Assembly (NCBI GenBank): GCA_035513655.1
Contig: DATKBV010000155.1
Location: 1 to 22,076, forward strand
Origin: GCA-2726245 sp035513655
GTDB lineage: Bacteria; Planctomycetota; Planctomycetia; Pirellulales; Pirellulaceae
Direction: 5' to 3'
DNA: 22,076 nucleotides
Positions 7,677 to 14,655 of the stretch are shown piece after piece. A program made the translations under genes and the position numbers. Position 1 is the first letter of the stretch; every line of letters begins with the position of its first letter. The notes beneath the pieces are model-generated. The model was not told the DNA's origin, made no database searches, and was given only the letters and a program-made list of their open reading frames with translations.

Positions 7677-7754
7677 TCTGTTTCCCAACGAGTTAGGACA
7701 AGCCGCCTGACCGATCAAGGATGCGTTTCCGGTATCGTTTGGCTGTGTTTCTTA

Positions 7755-7797
7755 CCTGCCAGCGACGAATTGCCGTGCGGGTCGCTTGGGTTCAGGT
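7755..7797 (+). promoter_or_regulatory. Potential hairpin in the leader of the propeller/TPR gene
   Basis: CCAGCGAC (7759-7766) pairs with GTCGCTTGG (7781-7789) with one bulged T, and ACCTG (7755-7759) can pair with CAGGT (7793-7797) as an outer stem. A competing small hairpin GGTG/CACC (7795-7798 with 7804-7807) overlaps it. No known riboswitch motif is recognised. Confidence 0.25.
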
Positions 7798-7837
7798 GTC
7801 AGTCACCCGCTAAAATCACAAAAAGAGCTGATTTCTG

Positions 7838-10800
7838 ATGAAAACAGTTACCAAAAAGGTGCTAGTCTGGCTTGTCTTACTGTCGCCGACAACACTTTTG
7901 CTCGTCAAGCCTACGGGGCTCGCCGCCCAAGAAGAAGGTTTTGGTTCAACGTTTCGGTCGGCTCCCCGTTCACTCAGGCAGCGTCTAGTTCGCGCGAGCC
8001 AGGCGATTGATGAGCGGCGTTTCGGTGACGCCGTCATTGAATTGGGTGTCTTGTTGGCCGAAGAAGAAACCGGTGATGACTTAGGAACTGACGTCGGGCA
8101 GGATTTCTTTTATGGGTCGATCAACACGGTCGTCGTTCGTTCGAGTCTGAAAGGCGAAGCACGGCGGCTGTTGGGATCGCTCCCCGAGACCGCTCGGGAA
8201 TTGTATGAACTGCAGTTCGGTGCGGATGCCAGGGAGTTGCTCGACGTGGCCGCCGCAAGTGGTGACATCAGTCAACTGACCGAGGTCACACGAAAGTACT
8301 TCCACACGGAAGCCGGGTACGAAGCGACGCTCCTGCTGGGACGATTGCAGCTCGACCGCGGCCATCCGTTGGCCGCCGCGATGTGCTTGCAGCGTCTCTT
8401 GGATGTGCCCAGCGCAGCGCGGCGCTTCGAGCCGGAGTTATCGCTCGTCTCGGCGGCTTGCTGGGCCAGAGCCAATCGACCTGAGCAAGCGCGCAAGACC
8501 TTAGCAGGTCTTCATGCCCAGTTTCCTGATTTTGCTCTCCAAATCGGCGGCGAACGGATCGCAGATTCGCCCAGTGGTTCGCGCATCGAGGTCTGGCTCA
8601 CCAAGCAGCTCGCAGGTAAATCGAATCGCGACACGCAGGAAGCCGACAACTGGTTAATGTTTCGCGGCGACGCGGCCCGCAATGCCGCCAGTGCTGGCGA
8701 CGTTCTACTGCCTAGCTTTCGTTGGCGCGTTCCGACCGCATCGGACCCTACGGACGAAAGCTTGATTGAAGAGATTCGCGTCGACAAGATCGAGCAAGGA
8801 ATCGCCGCGTTACCGTCCGTGCATCCGCTCGCCGTGGGCGATGTCGTACTGATGCGCACGCCCGAGCGGCTGCTCGCCGTCGACTTCGAGACCGGAAAAC
8901 GCGTCTGGGAGTATCCGTGGTGGAGCGCCTCGGATGACGACGTCTCGCTCACAAATCGCTCGAACACCGGTGGCGACGAACTGGCAGCTCGTCGAGAGAA
9001 ACGCTTCCAGCGTCTCTGGCAAGATGCGCCCTACGGTCAGATCAGTAGCGATGGTAAATCCGTTTATATGTTGGACGAACTGCATTATGCGACGCCCATG
9101 GGTGGTACGTTTCGACCCGGGATCGGCGGGCTGCGTTTCCGCAGTCAGGACTCGCCCAAGAGTCACAATCAACTTGTTGCCTTGGACCTCGGGCGGCAGG
9201 GTTCCTTGCGCTGGATGGTCGGCAGCGAAACTGGCCTGGACGAGCCGAGGCTGGCGGGAGCCTTCTTCCTCGGGCCGCCTCTGCCGTTATCGGGACACTT
9301 GTACGTGATGGTGGAACTGGGCGAAGACATCCGCCTTGTCGTTCTGGACTCCGCGACCGGCAAACAGGAATGGTCACAACAGTTAGGTCACGTCGAAAGT
9401 AATCCGATTGACGAAGACATCCTCCGGCGTCTGGCCGGTGCGACACCTTCCTATGCGGACGGTGTCCTGCTTTGTCCGACGTCGGCCGGATCCGTTGTCG
9501 CGGTTGATATCGCAACTCGATCGCTGATGTGGGGCTACCAGTACAAGCAAGCCCAACGTGCAAATCCGTTTGCCTTCAATCGAGGTTTCGCGATTCCGCA
9601 GGATCAATCCGAGCGCGAGTGGCTGGATGCTTCAGTAACCATCAGTGACGGAGCGGCGCTGCTCACTCCGGCCGACGAGGAGAAGATCATTTGTCTCGAC
9701 CTCGATATGGAAGCCGGCAAAGCTCGCTGGGTGGCGAAGCGAGATGGCGACTTAGCCGATGCCCTGTACATCGGCTGTATTGACGAGGGGCGAGCCCTGG
9801 TGGTCTGTAAGCATAAGCTGGTCGCCCTCGACATGCGGACCGGCGAACCGGTATGGAAGCAACCGGTGGAGTTGCGCCGTAGCGACTCGGAAATGCCCAG
9901 CGGGCGAGGGTTTCAAAGCGGCGGCTATTACTTTCTGCCGACGACGACTTCGGCGCTGCTCAAAGTCTCACTGGCCGCAGGCGAGATTGTCAGCAGGACT
10001 TCGACCCCCACACCGCTCGGTAACTTGATCTGCTCCCAGAATGAAGTCATTACACATTCAGCGGGCTCGGTCGCAGCCTATTTCCAGATCTCGCCTTTGC
10101 GGACTCGTGTTGCAAAACGACTGGAGGAGAACGCCGACGATTCGTGGGCGCTAGCTCGTCAGGGCGAATTGTACTTGCATGACGGTAAGAGCGAAGAAGC
10201 GTTGCGCGTTTTACGTCGAGCGCACGAGCTCGATGCCGACGACGACGCCGTCCGCAGCTTGCTCGTGTCGACGTTCTTGGCGGCGATCAAGAAAGACTTT
10301 GCCGCACACCGTGAACTTTCGGCTCAGGTTCAGCCGCTGATCGATCTTCCTTCACAGCTTACCGAGTTCTGGCGGCTCACGGCGGCAGGTTATCACAAGT
10401 CCGGCGAACTGAGTCTCGCGGCGGATGCCTACCTGGCGCTGGCCGATGTTGCTTCGAAATCCGCCGCTGGGCAGGATGCCTCGGATCCGTTGTTGATCGA
10501 ACAAGATTCGTCCTGGTCGGTTCGGTCGGATCGCTGGATTCAAGCTCGGCTGGCCCAACTGTTCGAGTCAGATGACGAAGCCGTTCGCAACAAGCTTGCG
10601 GCGCATATCACCGACCGCGCCGCGTCGAGCGAGAGCCGAACGCTGGCCGAACTTCAGCACGATCTCGATCACTTCGGCTTTCATTCCGCCTGCGACCCGA
10701 TTCGACTGGTGTATGCCGATCGACTGATCGAAGCGAATCGACTGGTGGAAGCGGAATTCTTGTTGGTTCCGTTACGCGATCACGCCGATCATGCGCTGGC

Positions 10801-12547
10801 CGGTGCTGCGATTGCCCGATTGGCGTTGTTGTACAAGCGCGCCGGAGAAACCGCTGCCTCGGCCAGGCTTTACGAGGAACTCGGCCGTCAGTTCGCGGGG
10901 ATCGCCTGCGTCGGCCAGGCAACCGGAGCCGCTTTGTTGGCACAAGCTCAGTCCGACCCGGCCTTACGTGACGACTTTGGTAAACAGCGGCGCTGGCCCT
11001 GGGGAGCGGTCGATGTCGAGGAAGGTCCGAGTCGGTCGAGTTCCGAAGTGCTTTCTCGTTTGACGACGCTGCCCGTGTATACCGATCAGGGTACGTCCAG
11101 CGGCGGTACGACCTTCGGCTTTGATACACGTTTCAACACCATCGTCGCGCGCGATCGCTCTGGCAACAAAATCATGGACGTTTCGATCGAACGCGTCCGA
11201 CAGAATGGACTCGACCAGGCACACCTGCTCGGCAAGTTAGGTGTCGTCTACTTTGGTGCCGATTTGATCGGCGTTGACATGCTGGCTAACACGCTCGCCA
11301 GAAACGAGCCCGTTCGGTGGCGTTTGACGGTTACCTCCAGAACATCGGATTTGGAACGTGCTCGCCCGTTTCAACCGCCGTTTGATCCGTTGCCGCGTCC
11401 CTTGCAGACGAACTTAGATGACTCGGGACACGCTGTCAGTTCGCTCGGACCGGTAACTCGGCATGGTGTCGTCTATCAGAGAAATCGGACCTTGAATTGC
11501 GTTGATCCACTCACGGGACGTTTGGCGTGGTCGCAAAGCGGCATTGAACAAGGTGCGTCGATCTCTGGCGATGCGGATTACGTTGTCGTGATACCGCCAA
11601 ACGTCGATGTGGCGACGTTCTATCGTATGACAGACGGGAGATTGATGGGGGAGCGCCCGCTCCCCGCCGAAGCAAGTCGATGGACCGCGGTCGAGCGGTT
11701 TGTCTTGGCGTGGGATACGCACGAGGGTCGATATCGATTGTACCTCCGAGACATTTGGGAGGAACGTGATGTCTGGTCGGAAGACGTCAGTGACGATGCC
11801 AAGGCAACGCTGACGGAAGACGGCCTGTTGGCCCTGCTTGACGCGAACGGGCGTTTCGTCATGCATTCGTTGACCAGTGACCAAGTTTTGATTCGAACGC
11901 GACTGGAACCGGATGAATTCTTGCACTCGCTCCGAGTCGTCTCCAGCGGTGACGATTACCTCTTGTTCGCGAATACCGATCCGGCACAAACCCAGACGAA
12001 CTCGCGAACCGTCCGTAACGCTCACACGTTCAACGCACCCGTCGCGACAAGTCGAATGTACATCATCGATCGGGCAACGGGTCAGTTACGATGGCAAGTG
12101 CCCGCGTTTATCGACGAGCATGGATTCGTGCTCCAGCAGCCGTCGAACTCGCCGGCGTTGTGGTTCGTGCGAAACGTTTCCAACTCACAAGCGGTCCTCT
12201 CGTCAGACAATGTCAAGCAAGCATCGGTCCTGTGTATCGATCGACGTGACGGACGGATCGTTTATTCCAAGGAAGACATCTCCACTCAGGTTAATGAATT
12301 CAACGTCGTCTCGAACCAATCAGGGACCGCATCGACGATCACTCTGCCTGGACAATCCATCACCGTTACCTTCACCGACGCACCAACACCTCCCACTCCC
12401 CCTGCTCAAACCGGTGCCGCTTCGAGCCTGACTTCGACCGGCGGCACGTTGGCAAACGTGGCTGGAGCGCTGTTCAACTCGCTCAAGCAACAAGCCGACG
12501 CCGAAGGGCAGGGCACGCCTGTCGATGACGAATCCCCGAAAAAGTGA
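7838..12547 (+). CDS. Giant exported PQQ-like beta-propeller and TPR protein
   Basis: A 1569-residue protein with a signal peptide (about 1-30, cleavage near LAAQEE). An N-terminal helical, TPR-like region (about 45-235) precedes a first PQQ-type propeller (about 270-760). That propeller opens with NWLMFRGDAARN and shows blade motifs such as ETGKRVWEYP, ATGKQEWSQQ and RTGEPVWKQP. A TPR-rich centre (about 765-1060) contains ALARQGELYLHDGKSEEALR. A second propeller (about 1080-1500) contains PLTGRLAWSQSG and RATGQLRWQVPA. The end is a Pro/Thr/Ala-rich tail. Propellers of this type (as in BamB) usually serve protein-protein contacts rather than PQQ catalysis. It precedes the moxR/DUF58/vWA operon by 96 bp and may act with it in the periplasm. 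The ribosome-binding site is weak. Domain assignment is good; the function is unknown. Confidence 0.88.
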   Translation: MKTVTKKVLVWLVLLSPTTLLLVKPTGLAAQEEGFGSTFRSAPRSLRQRLVRASQAIDERRFGDAVIELGVLLAEEETGDDLGTDVGQDFFYGSINTVVVRSSLKGEARRLLGSLPETARELYELQFGADARELLDVAAASGDISQLTEVTRKYFHTEAGYEATLLLGRLQLDRGHPLAAAMCLQRLLDVPSAARRFEPELSLVSAACWARANRPEQARKTLAGLHAQFPDFALQIGGERIADSPSGSRIEVWLTKQLAGKSNRDTQEADNWLMFRGDAARNAASAGDVLLPSFRWRVPTASDPTDESLIEEIRVDKIEQGIAALPSVHPLAVGDVVLMRTPERLLAVDFETGKRVWEYPWWSASDDDVSLTNRSNTGGDELAARREKRFQRLWQDAPYGQISSDGKSVYMLDELHYATPMGGTFRPGIGGLRFRSQDSPKSHNQLVALDLGRQGSLRWMVGSETGLDEPRLAGAFFLGPPLPLSGHLYVMVELGEDIRLVVLDSATGKQEWSQQLGHVESNPIDEDILRRLAGATPSYADGVLLCPTSAGSVVAVDIATRSLMWGYQYKQAQRANPFAFNRGFAIPQDQSEREWLDASVTISDGAALLTPADEEKIICLDLDMEAGKARWVAKRDGDLADALYIGCIDEGRALVVCKHKLVALDMRTGEPVWKQPVELRRSDSEMPSGRGFQSGGYYFLPTTTSALLKVSLAAGEIVSRTSTPTPLGNLICSQNEVITHSAGSVAAYFQISPLRTRVAKRLEENADDSWALARQGELYLHDGKSEEALRVLRRAHELDADDDAVRSLLVSTFLAAIKKDFAAHRELSAQVQPLIDLPSQLTEFWRLTAAGYHKSGELSLAADAYLALADVASKSAAGQDASDPLLIEQDSSWSVRSDRWIQARLAQLFESDDEAVRNKLAAHITDRAASSESRTLAELQHDLDHFGFHSACDPIRLVYADRLIEANRLVEAEFLLVPLRDHADHALAGAAIARLALLYKRAGETAASARLYEELGRQFAGIACVGQATGAALLAQAQSDPALRDDFGKQRRWPWGAVDVEEGPSRSSSEVLSRLTTLPVYTDQGTSSGGTTFGFDTRFNTIVARDRSGNKIMDVSIERVRQNGLDQAHLLGKLGVVYFGADLIGVDMLANTLARNEPVRWRLTVTSRTSDLERARPFQPPFDPLPRPLQTNLDDSGHAVSSLGPVTRHGVVYQRNRTLNCVDPLTGRLAWSQSGIEQGASISGDADYVVVIPPNVDVATFYRMTDGRLMGERPLPAEASRWTAVERFVLAWDTHEGRYRLYLRDIWEERDVWSEDVSDDAKATLTEDGLLALLDANGRFVMHSLTSDQVLIRTRLEPDEFLHSLRVVSSGDDYLLFANTDPAQTQTNSRTVRNAHTFNAPVATSRMYIIDRATGQLRWQVPAFIDEHGFVLQQPSNSPALWFVRNVSNSQAVLSSDNVKQASVLCIDRRDGRIVYSKEDISTQVNEFNVVSNQSGTASTITLPGQSITVTFTDAPTPPTPPAQTGAASSLTSTGGTLANVAGALFNSLKQQADAEGQGTPVDDESPKK

Positions 12548-12598
12548 CGTGCCCGCGCGTAAAATATGCGGAACACATAGACTAGGTAATATTTAATC

Positions 12599-12639
12599 AG
12601 GTGCTACACTCGTACAGAGTGAACTCTATTGAGGTGCTA
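12599..12639 (+). repeat. Direct repeat AGGTGCTA and short palindrome before moxR
   Basis: AGGTGCTA occurs at 12599-12606 and 12632-12639, the second copy overlapping the moxR ribosome-binding site. Between them lies the inverted repeat AGAGT-GA-ACTCT (12616-12627). This may be an operator for moxR or chance; the sequence is seen, the role is not. Confidence 0.35.
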
Positions 12640-12643
12640 TCGC

Positions 12644-13711
12644 ATGGCCACAGATGGTCACAATCACGAGACGCCCGACATCGACGAATCCGCGGTGCGC
12701 AAGCTTGGCGAGGCGCACGAGAAGATTACCGAGCAACTATCGCAAATCATAGTCGGCCAGCAGCAAGTGATCGAGGAACTGCTGATCTGCTTGTTCAGCC
12801 GTGGGCACTGTTTGCTCGAAGGGGTGCCCGGTTTGGCCAAGACGCTCCTGATCAGCACGCTGTCGAGAACTTTGAACCTCTCGTTCAGCCGTATTCAGTT
12901 CACACCCGATTTAATGCCGGCGGACATCACCGGTACCGAGATCATCGAAGAGAATCGGACGACCGGGGCTCGCGAACGCCGCTTCCTCGAAGGGCCGTTG
13001 TTCGCGAATGTCGTGCTCGCCGACGAGATCAACCGCACACCGCCGAAGACGCAAGCGGCGTTGCTCGAAGCGATGCAAGAGCGACAGGTTACGGTGGGGC
13101 GAGTACAGCATCGGTTGAGCGATCCGTTCTTCGTGCTGGCGACGCAGAATCCGATCGAGCAAGAAGGAACTTATCCACTTCCGGAAGCCCAGCAAGACCG
13201 ATTCATGTTTAAGGTCTTTGTGCATTATCCGAGCTTCGACGAAGAATTCGAGGTGGCCCGCCGGACCACCGCATCCCAGTCGGACAACGTCTCGCCCGTG
13301 CTCAGCGGTGAAGAGATTCTCGGACTCCAGCGAATCGTCCGCGAAGTCCCCGTCTCGGATCATGTCATTCGATATGCCCTCTCGCTCGTCCGGCAGACCC
13401 GCGTGCGGAGCCCCGGTATTCCAGACTTCGTGGAAGATATGGTCGGCTGGGGCGCTGGTCCGCGCGCCGTGCAGTTCTTGATCCTGGGCGGCAAGGCGCG
13501 TGCCTTGCTTCACGGGCGAACCCATGTCTCGACGGATGACATCCAAGCACTTGCCAAGCCGGTCCTCCGCCATCGATTGGTCGTGAACTTTGCGGCCGAG
13601 AGCGACGGCATAACGCAAGACGACATCATCGACCGTCTGCTCGCTGTGACTCCCACCAAGGAAGATGAACTCACCACCGATGCCCGATTCCAAAAGATTT
13701 TTGCATCCTGA
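12644..13711 (+). CDS. MoxR family AAA+ ATPase
   Basis: This 355-residue cytosolic ATPase has a Walker A motif GVPGLAKT (60-67), Walker B VVLADEIN (123-130), sensor 1 ATQNP (166-170) and the EAQQDRF segment with the arginine-finger region (about 181-187), followed by the C-terminal lid domain. MoxR proteins act as chaperone-like remodellers of vWA-domain partners, and three such partners follow here. The frame extends to a TTG at 12629, but the ATG at 12644 has GAGGTG (12631-12636) 7 bp upstream and is preferred. The stop overlaps the start of the DUF58 gene, which implies co-translation. A direct repeat and palindrome precede it. Confidence 0.95.
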   Translation: MATDGHNHETPDIDESAVRKLGEAHEKITEQLSQIIVGQQQVIEELLICLFSRGHCLLEGVPGLAKTLLISTLSRTLNLSFSRIQFTPDLMPADITGTEIIEENRTTGARERRFLEGPLFANVVLADEINRTPPKTQAALLEAMQERQVTVGRVQHRLSDPFFVLATQNPIEQEGTYPLPEAQQDRFMFKVFVHYPSFDEEFEVARRTTASQSDNVSPVLSGEEILGLQRIVREVPVSDHVIRYALSLVRQTRVRSPGIPDFVEDMVGWGAGPRAVQFLILGGKARALLHGRTHVSTDDIQALAKPVLRHRLVVNFAAESDGITQDDIIDRLLAVTPTKEDELTTDARFQKIFAS

Positions 13712-14582
13712 AGCCATCAAACGCATTTCGCGGATGGAACTTCGGGCGCGGCACATCGTTGAGGGCTTCCTGTCGGGGATGCACCGTAGCCCGTACTTTG
13801 GCCAATCGGTCGAGTTCCTTCAGCACCGCGAGTACACGATCGGCGACGACTTGCGCCATGTCGACTGGAAAGTCTGGGCTCGTCAAGATCGATTGGTCAT
13901 CAAGCAGTACGAAGAAGACACTAACCTGCGTTGTACGTTGATGGTCGATACGTCTGCCAGCATGAGCTACGGCAAGGGTCCACTGAATAAGTATGAATAC
14001 GCCTGCACCGTGGCAGCCAGTTTGGCGTATTTGATCCTCAAGCAACAAGACGCTGTCGGCTGTGTGGCGTTCGATGATGACGTCCGCGCCAAGGTCCCGA
14101 TTCGCAGCAAACGCACTCACTTGCAATCGGTGATCGACGCCCTTTCCGTTACCGAGCCGCGTGACAAGACGGACGTGCAACCGATCTTCCGGAAAGTCGC
14201 CGAAACCTATCCGCGGCGCGGAATGGTCGTTGTCGTCTCCGATTTGTTAACCGATCCGAAGGCCGTGCTGCGAGGCTTGAAGTTGCTCCGTCGTCAGGGC
14301 CACGATGTGATGGTATTTCACATCATGGACGACGACGAGTTGGACTTTCCCTTCACCGGCCCAACCCGTTTCGATGGCTTGGAGTCGTCAGACTATTTGA
14401 ACTGTAATCCTCGCGCCCTGCGCGAAGGGTATCTGGAGGCGGTCAACGAGTTTCTGGACGAAGTGCGTCGCGGTTGTGCCCGCAATACCGTTGACTATGC
14501 ACTCATCCGAACCAGCGACCCGCTCGACGCCGCGCTCGCCACGTACTTAAGCACCCGCCTTGGAATGCATCGCAAGAATTGA
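13665..14582 (+). CDS. DUF58 domain protein with vWA fold
   Basis: A 305-residue soluble protein with the DUF58 signature region YFGQSVEFLQHREYTIGDDL and RHVDWKVWAR, followed by a vWA-like fold. The metal-site motif DTSASM (95-100) is intact and VVVSDLLTD supplies the second acidic loop. DUF58 proteins are nearly always encoded beside MoxR and are the presumed direct partner of the ATPase. No membrane segment is seen. The start is uncertain: 13665 has AAGGA only 2 bp upstream, and the ATG at 13680 would begin MPDSKRFLHPEAI, which fits the usual family N-terminus better. Either start overlaps the moxR end (by 47 or 32 bp), so translation is probably coupled. Confidence 0.93.
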   Translation: MNSPPMPDSKRFLHPEAIKRISRMELRARHIVEGFLSGMHRSPYFGQSVEFLQHREYTIGDDLRHVDWKVWARQDRLVIKQYEEDTNLRCTLMVDTSASMSYGKGPLNKYEYACTVAASLAYLILKQQDAVGCVAFDDDVRAKVPIRSKRTHLQSVIDALSVTEPRDKTDVQPIFRKVAETYPRRGMVVVVSDLLTDPKAVLRGLKLLRRQGHDVMVFHIMDDDELDFPFTGPTRFDGLESSDYLNCNPRALREGYLEAVNEFLDEVRRGCARNTVDYALIRTSDPLDAALATYLSTRLGMHRKN

Positions 14583-14592
14583 GGATTCGTTG

Positions 14593-14636
14593 GTCGTTGG
14601 TCATTCGTCATCTACCAATGACGAGTGACCGATGAC
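14593..14636 (+). other. Long imperfect hairpin between the DUF58 and BatA-like genes
   Basis: Bases 14593-14611 can pair with 14618-14636 as a 19-bp RNA stem (16 Watson-Crick, 3 G-U pairs) around a CTACCA loop. It has no U-tract, so it is not a standard terminator; it could be a processing or stability element within the operon mRNA. It arises from the inverted heptamer array described separately. Confidence 0.55.
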
Positions 14637-14649
14637 TAGTGACAAATGA
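14594..14649 (+). repeat. Heptamer tandem-repeat array with an orientation switch
   Basis: The gap consists of abutting 7-bp units. TCGTTGG, TCATTCG and TCATCTA (14594-14614) are followed by CCAATGA, CGAGTGA, CCGATGA, CTAGTGA and CAAATGA (14615-14649). The second group follows the consensus CNRRTGA, and the first group is roughly its reverse complement. The array ends 6 bp before the next start codon and leaves no room for a Shine-Dalgarno site. Confidence 0.7.
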
Positions 14650-14655
14650 CCGCCC

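Larger units (their letters stand above)
7390..7837. other. Divergent intergenic region (448 bp) between the HU gene and the propeller/TPR gene
   Basis: No convincing gene is seen here. Its left part carries the HU ribosome-binding site, the GGTTTACC pair and a -10-like box, then three phased A-tracts (7505-7530). Its right part carries a plausible sigma-70 promoter (7648-7676) and hairpins in the leader of the rightward gene (7755-7807). Short open frames in it lack ribosome-binding sites and protein-like composition. Confidence 0.6.

Noticed and set aside
12601..13212. Plus-strand 203-codon open frame overlapping moxR
   Set aside because: It is out of frame with moxR, arginine-rich and without domain character; it is a shadow frame.
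12911..13756. Minus-strand open frame of 281 codons opposite moxR
   Set aside because: The plus strand encodes an unambiguous MoxR ATPase; the antisense product has no family features.
14593..14636. Rho-independent terminator inside the operon
   Set aside because: The stem lacks a following U-tract and the next gene lies only 20 bp away in a tightly packed operon.
14594..14649. CRISPR-like or transposon-end interpretation of the heptamer array
   Set aside because: Units are 7 bp with no spacers, no cas genes nearby, no transposase and no target-site duplication.
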